In this document: piece after piece, positions 36,301 through 49,200 of the stretch
Layout of the letters: each line of letters begins with the position of its first letter
Position numbering within the stretch: the first letter of the stretch is position 1
DNA from: Pagrus major
Taxonomy: Eukaryota > Chordata > Actinopteri > Spariformes > Sparidae
Direction of reading: 5' to 3'
Assembly: GCF_040436345.1 (NCBI RefSeq)
Contig: NC_133235.1
Span: 23,088,660 to 23,152,659 of the forward strand
DNA length: 64,000 nucleotides
Translations under genes and position numbers: made by a program
The notes under the pieces: model-generated
Told to the model about the DNA's origin: nothing
What the model saw: only the letters and a program-made list of their open reading frames with translations
The model's database searches: none

Positions 36301-39300
36301 CAGGCGGTAAGGCGTTGTGAAGCTGTAGAACACACTGACGTCCTGCGGCGTCAGGAACTCCACAAACTTGGTGTTCTTGAACACATCTCTCTTACAGTTG
36401 AGGATGGAGGCAGCCTGATCGGAAATGTAGACTATCCTTCCCGTGTTGAGAGAGACTGCGACTGCAAAAATGTCCTGTTGAAGAGATCCAAGCCACAATC
36501 ACACACCAGTATCAGCAGCTAAATATTATAATAAAAAGACGTTTCTATTAGTTTAAAGATAATTCGATGACTCACATTGTTTTTGAGGGTGTATTCGGAA
36601 GTAATGCTGTCTATCTCCTCTATCGTGTAAGAGGATACATCCAGGCCTGAGGGCTGACTGTCATTGATCATCAGCAGCTGGTAATACTCCTCATTGGCTG
36701 CAAGACACAAAGGGATTTATTAAACTCTGGTCAGAACATAACGTACAACATGGAATAAGAAAACAACGTTGATGAACCAAGATGAAGAGTCCAAGAAAAA
36801 GATGATGTATTCAAACTGAAGTCACAAAATTCTTTGTCGATGAAAAATGTCTTGTTGCTTCGCTAAAATGCGTCATAATGTGTAACAACCAGGCTGCACT
36901 TCTGAACCTCTGCCCGCCCATTTCCATCTGCAAACATTTAGATAGGCTAGAATTAAGCCTCTGCAGACTATTACCCATGAAACTACCGCTAAAATGTTCC
37001 TTCCTGCAGGAAGTTATGACTACATATCTTTTGGGGGATTTTATTTAGCTACAATGCATCCTGAATTCCAAAGAAAAGACATTCTTGTTGTGCAAAGTAC
37101 ATTCAGACAGAAATTGAACGCACAGAGAGCTTAAACAAAAATTAACTAAACTTAGTTAGTTTACCTTCCACTTGCTTGACACAGCGCAGCGCATACTTGA
37201 GGGCGTTCAATGTGGATGACTTGTTATTGTGTCTCTTCTCAGCGGGCAGGTGAAGCTTCAGCTCCTTCAGAGTTTTAAGCACCTCCTTCTGAGTCTTGGC
37301 CTTGGCGGACTCTTCACTACTGCAAGTTGCATAATCACACACACACGTGCACGGTGGCAAGTCAGATAAAAAATAGATTCATAAAAATAGATAACTTCTA
37401 GCGTAAACCATACATTTCGTAAGTAGTATTGTCGCTAAACAAAGAGGAGTTTTCAGTGTTAGAGCAGTGTTTGGTCGACTAACCTGCAGCCGCTGGTTGA
37501 TGGGTTGTCCTGCTCTGAGCTCAGCAGACTGAAGGCATTTGAGCTGCTGGGAGGAGATGGACTGTGGGAGTTGGAGCTGTGGGAGAGAGAAAGATAATTA
37601 AAAATTTTGCTACAAAACAAATGACTTTAATAACCTCAAAAAAGAGAAAACATAAACCTTATGGTTTATTACGCCTGTTTAGCACTGTGAATTATGACCT
37701 GGCCTAAGTATGAACTGTTTGACCTACTTTTAGACACAGACCTCGCTGATTTATGTGAATGTGTTTGTGCACAGTAGCACTATGTGCTCCCCGGACGTGT
37801 GTCGGGTGTTGTGGGTACACCCAAGGCTGTCTGGCTAGCTGGACATCGTTTTGGGAAAATCTCCCTTTCTCGAGGGCTCTCTGAGTGTGCTATAAACTGT
37901 AATTTTGTCCGCGTCTCTGCCAGGGTTTGCTTGGTGGATGAGGCTGGCCTTTCAGCTGAAATTGGTTAACTCTGTTCGCTCTTCGCTTTTACCATTTTAT
38001 TAAATTACACGTGGACAACCTCGTGTGAATCATCTATTATTTGTTCACTTCACGCAGCTTCAGGTCTCATTTAGCAGCCGGGTTACAAAAGAAAATCAAT
38101 TCTGAGGTCACTCTCACAGGACCTGTGTCAAAAGCTCAAAGGTGCACAGCAGGGAAGCCCTAATACAGCAGGAGTTAAGGGGGCTAAATTCAACTAGGAG
38201 CAGGGCACAGCTTGAAAATCAAGGGCAAATGGTAGTGAATAGAGAGTTACATAAATGGATAACGCTCAATGTTTGTGCTGTTTATTTTGACGAAAACTAT
38301 ACTAGGTTATATAAAACAGTCTGACCGCTATTTTCAATAGCTAATATGCTAAACTACAAAATAAATTTGAAAACAGTATATTTAATAAATATTTTATGCA
38401 TAGTGTGAAAGTTCATACTAGACTCTGGACTCAGTAGCTTTCAATACATCTAATGGGCTTCTTTTGTGGATGCAGCTGAAGAATGCGTGTGTGTGTGCCC
38501 CACTGCATTAACCTACAAGCTTAATGGCGCACAAATACATTAAAATGACTCATCACAACTCAGACTGCTAATTATAACCTGCTTACCTGGCTAAGAATAG
38601 AAAACACCTTTACAAATAGCCTCTCTAAGCAGAAGGAGCCTAATTCTATCTAATATGGCTTTCAGTGCACAAGAATGCAACAGCTGGTTTTAGACTGGGC
38701 AGCCCGAATGGGAATTAGACTGAGAAACAGTTTATCACAGTAAGCTAATTAACTGTGTGGTAGTAAGTCTGTGTGCAACCTTCTGTGGACTAAAACAGAA
38801 GTCTTGCATGGTCAGATATATCTCCACAGCTCTGTGTCAGCAGTAGAGAAAGGCCATTATCATTCTGCTATAGGGGAAAAATACTTCTTATACTTGCTGC
38901 GGTGGAACATGTAGGGAGGCGAGCCCTGGCATTAAAACAGCCGAAACCTTGCAAAGGAAAAGTTTACATTTTAGCCATAAAGCAGCCTCAGTATGGGTTG
39001 TATTTTGTTGGGCCAGTTGTTATTTTATCATTATTTTGTGCTAAATAGCTTATCATTCAGGTAACTTATTGTTTCCTTTTCTCTACAGCAATTTTAACTC
39101 TTAAATGATCCCAATTACAGTGTAAAACAAGAGCAAATCCAAAGGCTCTAAAGAATCAGTAGCTAAAATAGTAAACGCACAGAGAGTCACCCGTAGTTTT
39201 AGCCAATTTAATTCAAGGACAGTGACTGTGCATCTGTGTTAGTAAGACAATAAAGTCAGGCTAAAACAGAAGTAAGACACTTATCTCTGTGGGTATGTTG

Positions 39301-42300
39301 TCTACTGTATTAGCTCACAAGCTTACCTTAAGACTATTAGCAGCTGTGAGATACTGACTCACCTGTGCTACATCTCAGGTTACTATATATAACCTGCTTA
39401 CCTGGCTTGGAATAGAAAACACCTTCAAAAATAGCCTCACTGAGCACAAGTAGGTATCTAATATAGCCCTTCAGTGCTCAAGAATGCAACAGCTGGTTTT
39501 AGACTGAGCAGTCTGAGCATGTATTAGTGTTCGGTTAGCTAATTTGTGCCGTTGTAGTAAGTCTACAAATCGTGGAAACAGGTTCCAGAAAGAGATTTCC
39601 CAAAGAGGCAGAAGAGTTTCTGCTTTGGTCTCTGCTCCGTGCAGGATATTCGTCTGCTCAAGTTGAAGATCAGGGCAAGGTGGCCTGGTTTAGAAACCTT
39701 CCACTGAAAGGCTTTGAGAAAATTTGACCTCTTATCTCATCAGTGGGTGTACGTGTGGATATCTCATTACACTGAAAAGATATATGAGATATATAAGATA
39801 AGATATATAAGACATAGTACTGTAATACATACTGTATTGGCCTACACGCTTATCAGTGCACTAATACACTAACATCAGCAGCTTTCAAGAGATACTGACT
39901 CATCTTTCAGATACAACATGTTGCCATAAATAACAGGCTTAAATGACTTAGAATAGACAGAACATCCACGAATACCTTCTCCCAGTACAACCAGAGACCT
40001 AATTCTACCGAATACAGAGTAGTCAGTTTATGAAGGTTCACCTGTAGAGCGTAATGGTCAAATTCAGAGTTAAAAAGTTCTGTCAAGCTGTATGGGGACT
40101 GTGATCGAACAGCAACTTTCAAGTCTGGACCAAATTGAGGTCTGGACAATGTCACAGTGACGTTACCAAACTTTTTCTGTGGGATCATTGTCTAGTTAGA
40201 AAATAAAATGTCCCCTGCAGACTGCAGAGAATCATCTCCTCAGCATGATTCTTCAAGCACCATGCTTCATGGTGGGGAGGATGTTTGTTCCTGGCATCAT
40301 GCAGAGTTTGGCTGACAGCAAATATAGCATTTTGTGTGACAGCCAGAGTGCCCAACCTTCCTCTCTCCCATATACCATCTGGAAAATGCTAGCACCAGAT
40401 GTCATGTCAACAGGTTTTTATCTCCTTGGCACTTGCTATAACATATTTAATATATCATTTTCCCTCAATTTGGATCCATTTTCACCATCACCGAAGCCCC
40501 GTTTCTCTTGATCCATGTCACAAAAGCATTGCTCCATTGTCCACTGTGATTCAATGTTGTAAAACAATAAGCCATGAAACACTTTCTAAGTTTTTACGGA
40601 AGCATTTTCTGCTCCTTCCAGTCTTTCTGTTGATCATGTCACGAGTATTCCTCTGTACTGACGCACAGAGAAAAAAAATGGTAGATATGAATCTTCACAT
40701 GTGACTACAGATGTGATAGTAATCAACCACGCTGTCCAAAATGCGGGACTGTTCCTTTAACAGGCACATTAGCCCACATTGTTCAGCCACTAAGAAAGTA
40801 ACCACTTTTTCCCTCTCTATTATACATGATGCACAGCTGAGGGCCACAGATGGGTCAAGCAGGATCTTTGTGACAAAAGGAAAAGCTACATATGGCAGAC
40901 GCTATGGCTTTAATCAGCAAAAATCCCCATCTCAGTCTGGTGGCTAATTAATACAAATGTGTTAATCTCTAGTCATTATTTCAGCATAAATTTGGAAACT
41001 GAGTATCAACTAAGTATCAAGATTTTCATTGAACAACATGCTTAATTTGCCCTCTATACATGCTGTTTCCGGTGAATGAGATCCAGAAAGTGAGAGAGAA
41101 AACGGAGTAAGAGAAGTAGAAAAGGAGACAGAGGAGTTGAAAAAAAAAAGACAAACAAAAAATCCAAAAAATGGGTACAAAATGTTCGACATTCAGTTGA
41201 AGAGAGGGAGTGCTGAGTGAGACAAAGAAGGAAAAAGAAAGTGCGTCATTGGAGAAATAGTTAGTTATCCCGTGAGCAGACGAGGAAGGGAGCTGGTGTG
41301 CGTGAGAACACTGTACACTCCGGTCAGGAAGAGGGTGTGGTTTTAAAAAGGCAAAAAGATCTGTAATGAAGGCCGAGTGGGGTGTGAGAGGCAGGGCTTA
41401 AAGTGAGAGAGCAAGTATGTGAAATGACGCAAATCTGCTCGTTCCGCCCACTGATAAACAGCCACAAACACTGCGTTGCTATGGATATAACAAAGAGTTG
41501 GAGAGCATGACAAATCCCATCTGGCTTCAAGAGAGAGCGAGTCTCCTGCATGACATCAACCCAGTCTTCCCACTTTGAGCAAGCTATTTTATTATTTCCT
41601 ACCCACTTGGCTTCTGTCCTGGGCGGACTACGTTGTGTCTGAACTTATTTTGGACACACTGTGGTCACGTCTAGGCAGTTTTGGAGTAATTTGGAAATTT
41701 CCGGCGGGAAGTGTGTCCCTTATGTCATAGAAGGCCTGAACAAGTTGCCTCGCTGACACTGCTGTGAGCTGGGATGTATGACAGTAGACATGAAGCTTTT
41801 ATTCACTGTCTTTATCTGTGTGTTTCTGTGTTGTACTGGCTGTGAAAACAAATCCCCCTCAGGGACATGAGTCCAAAAGTAAAATGTTGTCTGGCTGGCA
41901 CCAGTCTGAAGCGCTCAGCCGGCAGGAAGAATGTCATTGAATGTATTAAACTATTATTTAAATCAATGTCCATCCATATTTTTCTCATGGTCAAAGAAAA
42001 GTGATGGAGCGGGTTCACTGTGATTCAAACTGTATGGCCATCACAGCAGCCTTGGCTCATTCATCTACTCACATCAACACTGACAAACACATCAGACGCT
42101 GATGGCTTCAGTCATTATGAACAGACTGCTGTGGTGGAGGGCGAAGCGGACATGATTTTTCATCTTTTATTCCTGAAAGACGTCAGTCGATGTACATATG
42201 CTGAGGTTAACTACGAGGGCAAAAGGAAGAGAAGTGATGTACAGCATGATTCTTTCAGCATTGGCATTCAAATTCCTCAAAACGTTGGTATTTTTACTTA

Positions 42301-43242
42301 ATTTGGGTGGTGATCGGAGATTGGACAAGTATTTGTCAGCTATGACCCATTTTTTGGGCCTGCTCTGATTTGAATTCATTATTTGATTCGATCATTTCTG
42401 CTGACCTACATGTGGATGCCTTCAAAAACGTATTGGTGCTGGCACTGCATTGCTTTCAAAGCAAATACCCCTGCATATTTAATGATTTATACTGCTTGTG
42501 TAATTAAGGCTCCATTATGACTGTGTGCCTGAATCAGCAAATATCATTGCTGACAGTAGATTCTTTGGGACAGTAGATCCGGAGAATTATCTTGAAAAAA
42601 TGAATCGACAGTGTGATTTATCGTCCCCAAAGAGGGTGCGATGACCAGACTGAACATCACTGGATACAGGGAGGATTCCTGCACAGTGTGCTGATAACAA
42701 CAGTAGCTCCCCACTCTCCTCCTGCTCTTTTACACTGACAATCACAGTAAACGTGCCAGAAAACAAAACAGGCTTAGTAATAACTTCATCATTCCTGGAG
42801 CCACCACTGACCTCTTGTTGCTTTCAGAGGACTCAAGCAGTGCTGAGTCTTTACTGTTGCCATTGGAGCTGCCCGTTGACTCATGCCCGTGGCTCTCGTT
42901 GCCATGACTCTCGTTGCCGTGGCTTTCATTGCCGTGTGATTCGGTTCCACTGCCACTGGACCCACTGCTCTTCATCTCCACGTCCTCCTCGCGGAGCGAT
43001 CGGGAGCGGGCGTTCTTGCGATGTTTGTGCGGTGAGGCGGAAGGGTCCTGCCCACTGCTGTCGCTGCCCTCCGATGGGAGGCCTAGGTCAGGCCCGCCTT
43101 GGCTGTAGCCACCCATCCGGTGCAGCTGTGCCATGGAGCTGCATCCGGAGGCCCCCCTTGCCATGGAGCTGCACCCTGAGGCTCCGTCCTCATCCTCCAG
43201 CACCGGGAAGCGAAAGGGCTTGGAGTCTGAATCTTCTGACAT
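24443..43242 (-). CDS. per2: Period circadian regulator 2, with an in-frame TAG in coding exon 20
   Basis: There are 22 coding exons on the minus strand: 43242-42812, 37576-37484, 37319-37165, 36697-36576, 36474-36273, 35144-35093, 34552-34413, 34192-34114, 34017-33911, 33819-33666, 33542-33428, 33236-33087, 32771-32681, 32597-32417, 31996-31872, 30957-30751, 29436-29170, 28654-27765, 26466-26214, 26075-25877, 25287-25137 and 24631-24443. Every junction phase agrees, giving 1451 codons. The order is a Ser/Gly-rich N-terminus; an HLH-like segment (about 185-225); PAS-A and PAS-B (about 228-530); an NES (EQIHRLLLQ); a beta-TrCP-type degron (SSGYGSL, about 557); CK1-binding segments; the CK1-phosphorylated FASP-type cluster ([13 protein letters not shown], about 780-792); a basic NLS and Pro-rich region (890-1187); a Ser/Gly-rich run; and a CRY-binding segment (about 1340-1388). 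PER2 represses CLOCK-BMAL1 with CRY. Codon 1312 is TAG, so the full protein may not be made. Teleosts can carry per2 duplicates, so the copy is unknown. Confidence 0.95.
25954..25956 (-). other. per2: In-frame TAG stop inside per2 coding exon 20
   Basis: The frame reads ...HYIK-TAG-VLQDPLW... and stays open afterwards to the exon end ([13 protein letters not shown]) and through both remaining exons. PER proteins have Cys or Tyr between the Lys and VLQDP, as far as I remember. TAG is one base from either Tyr codon. This could be a genuine nonsense allele, a population variant or a base-call error. Confidence 0.9.
30304..30360. repeat. (CA)n microsatellite in a per2 intron
   Basis: About 28 uninterrupted CA units lie in the intron between coding exons 16 and 17. 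Confidence 0.95.
31032..31373. mobile_element. Small non-autonomous element with long terminal inverted repeats
   Basis: The left end ('aaagggcatagtgcgaaggc', then 'cttaaaggaatagttcac') pairs with the reverse complement of the right end ('aaagggcaaagtgcaaaggc', then 'cttaagagacagctcac'). The inverted arms are about 40 bp and the element about 340 bp. There is no coding capacity. It sits in the per2 intron between coding exons 15 and 16. Confidence 0.7.
31513..31798. mobile_element. 286-bp MITE flanked by TTAA duplications (piggyBac-like)
   Basis: The ends AGCTGCTGTAAG and CTTACAGCAGCT are perfect 12-bp inverted repeats. Each is flanked by TTAA (31509-31512 and 31799-31802), the target duplication used by piggyBac transposons. 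The interior is non-coding. The terminal bases are not the usual piggyBac CCC..GGG, so the superfamily is inferred only from the TTAA. Confidence 0.65.
35680..36065. repeat. Near-tandem direct duplication in a per2 intron
   Basis: Two copies, about 35680-35840 and 35926-36062, share 'ggcttttcttttgtgcgttc', 'atctctaacc...gttggtgagtt' and 'tgtgtacaacgtatccatga' followed by 'caacacacagagctgactg'. The second copy has a 10-base insertion, and the first has an insertion of about 30 bases before the shared 'gcggtaaaaag' end. No coding content. Confidence 0.85.
38500..40040. repeat. Triplicated block in the per2 intron between coding exons 1 and 2
   Basis: Three diverged copies in the same orientation lie at about 38500-38790, 39296-39570 and 39831-40040. 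Shared landmarks include 'cctacaagctta', 'gagatactgactca', 'gaatagaaaacacct' and, in the first two, 'aagaatgcaacagctggttt'. The third copy is the most diverged. No open frame is conserved among the copies. Confidence 0.75.
40220..40700. mobile_element. Probable remnant of a dispersed teleost repeat
   Basis: The phrase 'caccatgcttcatggtgggg' followed by 'tggcatcatgcagagtttgg' resembles a motif common in degraded DNA-transposon-derived repeats of fish. No ends or open frame are visible. The assignment is by remembered pattern only. Confidence 0.3.
42880..42950 (-). repeat. per2: In-frame HGNES tandem repeat within per2 coding exon 1
   Basis: Four successive units read [20 protein letters not shown]. 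The same exon has a 27-base duplication encoding GASGCSSMA twice, at about 43128-43185. Both keep the frame. They lie in the poorly conserved N-terminus of PER2. Confidence 0.85.
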
Positions 43243-46200
43243 CAGGAGAAGTGCTGCCCTGGGCTTGATCCAGGTTATTTGAATTGATGATGAAAGAAAC
43301 ACCGCTACCCCATTTTCACAAGGGCATTGCCTGAGAGAATCAAAGAGCACGCTGATTGATCTGTTGACAGAAGGAGATTATACATGTTAGTAATGAAACA
43401 ATGCTTTTTTATTGCAACCATTTTATTACTTTATGACTTTTATTTTATTCTAGCTTATTACAGCATCTATCTTATATTCTGCGCCATGCAGCTCAGGGGG
43501 AGACTTTGCTGCAACTTGCTTCACACAATGACGATAAAGACTTTAATCTTGATATGACTCAGTGGACATACTGCACCAGATAATTACCTGAGTTAAGAAA
43601 TGTAATAAGAAATGTTAGGAGTGGTTCCTGGACTCAAATTGAGATCGTTAATAGGTGTTCTTTGGATAGGGACACATGTAGACATAAAAATAACAAGAAA
43701 ACCCCAAGGCACTCTACTTAAAACTATTAAAATCCTTTTAACACAAAACGTTTTGACTCCCTTTTAAGATGTAACATGAACATGCTGTGACAGTTAAGGC
43801 ATTTTAATAGTTCAAAAAGAGGGCCTTGGAATTTTCTTTTGATTTTTATAACTGCCATGCTTAGTGTTGCACTTCAATGGAAAAAAAACTGCTACAAATG
43901 CAGGCATGTGCTGCCTGGACAAGTGACAGTAAGTTGCAAGTCTCTGCAAGAGCATTTCAATGCTTTAATGACATGATCTGAAATCAGTGGCCATCGAATA
44001 AACAGGAGCCCAACTTTGCTTTGCTTTCAGAGTGCTTTTGAATATGGTAAGCAATATGCAAAGTTGCATTACGAAATATGCAAAAACACAAGCATGGTTA
44101 TTCAACACAAGGATTCATTCTTTAATTTGCATGCACATACACACACACAAGAGCATGCACTCAGTTCAAAAATCTTTGAGAGACATAAAAGGTGTATTTG
44201 TGTCTGTTGTCTGGTGTGATATCAAAGCACATAGCAGGGTTTAACCCCTGACCTCTGAGGAGCCCTGCAGGTGCTTCTCTGATGTACACTGAAAAAGCCC
44301 CCTGGTCCAGACAGTATGGCCTTTAAGAACAGTGGCTCTGTCCCATCTGAGCCCTCCAGCCCTTTCAAAGGATCATTCACTGCAGGATACATAAAACGCT
44401 AGACAGCATTCATCTGAATGCCACCATAGGCCACAAGTCGGCTTGTGATGCAGCAAGGAGGGGTTTTAAGCCTTTGTCACTTCAGTAGAAGATGCTATAT
44501 AAATGCCAGATTTAAACAGGAACTTTGATGATTTTCCAACCAGTGTTGAATCAGTACAATGTTGGTAGTATATACAACTAACAATGGTAAACTTCTCCCC
44601 CATTTTGCCTGCAACCAGAGCCCCCCACTTTTTTGCTGTCTAGCTGCTATAGAGAAAGTTTGTTAACCAGAGTGGTCGCCATACTGTCTCCAGTATTGTG
44701 AATGAAGTAAAAAGAGAAAAAAAAAATACACAATGACAAGCGAACAATGGCTGATCAAAAACTAAGGAACAATGTAAGAATTTATAAAAGATCTATCTGG
44801 CATGAACCACCTTGAGCGTTAGATGGATTAAAGTGGCAGACCATATCATTTAGATGAAAAGGTAGTCGCCGCTGCTCCAGCCCATAATGACATAGAACTA
44901 TGCTAATTATACCATAGTGATGTTATCTAACCCACAGTACCTATGATCATCTCTGTGTGAGGTACTTTTGTACTGTAGCCTGGACAATGTCACAGTGACG
45001 TTACCAAATTGAATTCCACATTTACAGTCAATGAAACAAATATATGTCTGACCTGTTCATTAAGGTCAAACTTGAGATTTAGAGCACAGGAAAATAAAAA
45101 CTGTTATCTCTCACATAATCCTGTTTCTGGGCAACATGTTGAGGTCACATGTAAGCCTCAAGCCCAAGTCTCCGTGTATAACCTCCAGCCTGGCTGTTTT
45201 CCATGGATAACCCGGCTAAGCGGTAGCATGGCTTCCTCTCAGAGTAGAAAATAGGAACTTTTCCATTGCAGGTCAGAGTGACGACAGACAGCTATAGAGC
45301 TGCCCTCCGTAGTTCGCCAGAGATCTATGGTCTCTTGTTTTAAGGATCAAGCCAGTGCAAGCACAAGCATTTTTATGCAGGCTTTTCTGAATGTGGCATC
45401 CACACTTTGCTGAGAGTTTGAGTTTGTATGTAATGTTAGAAAGGTGGTTTCAACAGACAAATGTGGCTGACTGAAGGGAAAAAGTTTAAAGCTTCATGAG
45501 CCTAATGATGGCGTTGACGTAAATCTTCACTGACTTATGACCAAGTGTTTAATGTTGCCTCTCCTTATTATTGATTCAGGGAAGCATTTAAAAACACTGG
45601 ATTTGCCAGCAATAATATTTATTTCAAGGGAGTTTTTAGTGAAGACTGTATAGTATAATGGTCGTATGCTCCGAGAAGCTAATCCTCTCCTATTTCCACT
45701 AACAGTTTAGAGCATTAGCTAAACATTGGCTCCACCAAAGAGCACAGGCCAAAGCAATAGAGCAACGTCTTACAAACATTGACCAAGCATAGACACATCT
45801 GATATTCATTATTTAGGCAAAACCTACTTAAAATGGCAATTCCAGAAAGAGTATGTGAGGTAAAGACAGGGACATCAGAAGACTGAAGTCTCTTCTCTGA
45901 AGTCCTTTTGCAGAGAAGAGGCTGAGGAGACAGCTGCAGGAACTTCCTGACTATGTATCAAGACCTTTATCAGAAAGTTTCTCCAGTCATGGCTGACAAA
46001 AATGACTGTAGTTAAACGTTCCCATTAATGATTAATCAATCTGTCAGCCCTTTCGGAGAGCAGCAAGTTCACAATCACCAGTCGGCTTATCACTGACCTG
46101 CTGCAAAGTAAGCATCTTTCCCCACAGTCGATGTTACTGTGTGAACTGGGTCAAAACAATCAAAAAGAATCCAGAGTTCTACAGTTTGGAGACCATAAGA

Positions 46201-49200
46201 TGAACTCGAGTGATGGTTGTTGAAGATTTGTGCAGCACTCGAGCTCGGCGCTATGATTAAGCCATTTACCGCGGAATGAGATAAAGAGCTTCAATAGAAA
46301 ACCTTTTATCACACACTGTGGACCATCTAACTGAGATATTACTCAGCCAGCATATTATACATACTGAACATCGTGCTGAACAAGGATTTTGGTGCACAAA
46401 GAAGTTTTCAGTCCGCTACTCTGACTGCTACTTAAAGTCTAGTCCAAAGTTTAAGGGCTGGCTTCCAATGTGGCCGAGTTTACTCAGCTTGCCACAGCAA
46501 CTGCTAGGCATTCACCTCATTACCTTGTTATAACCACAATCTGTTGGCTCAATACCAGCTGACAGGTCAGAGAGAGAGATAAGGAGAGACTATTTAAACA
46601 TGGGTCCGACAAGGATGCTACAGTTCAACCAACTCTCCCTAATCCTTAAGAGAAAGCATCAGGTAAGGGATCCACTCCTAATCAAAATTTAGCCTAGTCA
46701 TATATATTGTGTCACTCAGAAGGGACAAGCTAATATTTATTTTAAAACAATTAGAATTAGTCAGATGACTTATTATACAGGTTTACTTCATTTCTATGTT
46801 TACAAAAACCGAGAACTCGATCAAAAATAGTGCGGTTGCTCAAATTTCCCCTTGCTTAAAAGACAATTAACAACAACAGTCAATAAACAGCATACAATAA
46901 AAGCCATTAACAGTGTTTAATATTGGTACGTCACTTTTTGACCACCTGTTACTATTCCTGATGTCCAGTCCACCTCTGCAGTAACAATTCTGAGGATACT
47001 ATCTTTCTGTCATTGCCTAAATCTGTTTCATCCTGTTGGGCGGCTTCAGGAAATGAGGCCGAGGAGAGTAACGTTGATTTCCTGTGTTCCCACTTTCTGT
47101 AAAGATGTCTTAGTGTCACTTTTCCCTAATCAACTTCCCCTGGTTTTTCACGATCTATAAATACAGACTATGACATATTTAAATGTCCATTATGATGCTA
47201 TTCCTCACTGGTGGCAGGTCTAGGAAGCAGTTACATTGGACATTAAGATAGGCACAACGAGGAACAGGTGGCTAACGAGGCAAGATGAGGAACATAACAC
47301 AATTATAGGATATATTTTACTCCTCTTGGGCCCTTCAGTCATTTTAATGCAATCATGGAATCGTTCTGGGCTATCAAGGAACAGCATCTTTACCTGTTGG
47401 GAACATGTTGCTCACTTGGCCTTTCTGAATCTTACGGGACTTCAAGAGACAATTGAGAAGAAATCACTCTTGTAGTGTAGAAAGGATGGAACACTCCACT
47501 CAGACGTGGCTTAAAACCATTACAGCTAAGACTGTAAACAGGGAGGGATATTAAAATTTGAATTACTTCTGTTATGCTCATTATGTTCCTCTTTTTGACT
47601 GTTGTGTAACTGATGTTTTCCACAGGAAATATTCAGACATAATTGTACAAAACACACGAAATTTGTATTAAAAATTCCAAATCATAAAATATTCCCTATC
47701 TCACATTTGCGTGACAGTGCTCTGGTCGTATTATCTAATGTGTCAGTATAACTGTATCAATGACAGAGGCAATAATTCTATTAACTAGAGTGTCCAGTCA
47801 CCGTCTTGCACAAGTGACTCAATCTGCATGAGGACTTACATAAGTTTACAATGAGTGGGTCCAGACAGGGTACAACGCTGCATACGTACAGCTATTATAA
47901 CAGTCTAAAGAGCCACTTTGATTCGATTGAAAGCAAAGATAGTAAGTTATCCTCAATTTAGGATTATTTTTGCTGCAACAATTGCTTTTTAAACTCTTCT
48001 TGGGGCTAGCAATAGTACTGAAAGTGACAATTCCTCATAAATTAGTACTCTTCAGACTACGGATTTGTTTAGAGAAAATTCAATACTGAAAGTTTACATA
48101 TTATTATCATTACTTTTAGTTTTAAAAGAAGTACATTTTGAAAGGATACATTTATCAAAAAATTAAAAGTCAGTCAGTATCCTTGTAACCTGGGGTTTCA
48201 TCAGTCTCTTGCAGCATTCTTTGATATGTTCTTTTTCCTACTTTAATGTGATTTCTCACAGTAATTTGGATTCTTCTGTGCATGTAAATATAGTCGTAAA
48301 TGTTCAACCCTTAAGGCAAAAAAGTGTCATGACTTTTTTCACGAACAGACATGACTGAGGTTGTTTCCTCGTTGCCTGACCTACATCTATCTTCAACTAT
48401 CATAAATATTTTTAATGGATCAGATGCACACTAGACACTACACTGCACCTTCCAAGACCACCCAAAGATTTATCCATTTTCCACGTGGCTAAAAAGAGGC
48501 ACAGAGGCCTTAATGTTCAGACTGAGAAGTTACTGTTCTATTACAGAGGGAAGATTAAATGTGCTATTTTTGGAGTCAGTTCCCAGACCACCAAAGTTCG
48601 GATAGTGAACTTCACATTGAGCCACTGACTGTTGGTGGTAAACTGCTGCACAGATGCTGTGGCACATTTTTAATTTGAGATATTGCATTTAAAAACATAT
48701 ACTTTAGAGGAACCACAGGTTGAAAACATAATAAAATATTATCCGCTTTGAAATCATTTGTCCAATCCTTGCATAAAGTTATTTGCGTGCACTTGAGCTC
48801 ATGCTGAAATTGTAGGCGGTGAAGTTTGTACCCGGCACAATGCCAAACTTTCCACTGACTGCGACTGGAAGACAAACTGGTACAAATGACTGCTCCCTTG
48901 CCAGACTTACATGCGTCAGTCATGCTTTCTCCTCCCACTACAGCCAGACTTGCTGCTGACATACTGAGTGGAGCTGGACTTTGACACATTAAGTTTCATA
49001 TTTCAGTGCTTAATACTGAACACTTTACCGGTTAAGGAAGAAAAGCTATTTCATTGTGTCAGCTTGAAGACATACTAACAGCATTTGCATCACCAATACA
49101 TGAAGTTTGGATTGCTTTTTCTTTGAATTGGCTTTATGTTCATTTAGGAAAAGTGATAGCCTGTGGCCTACAATCATGGTATAGGCCACAGGTCCCCTCA

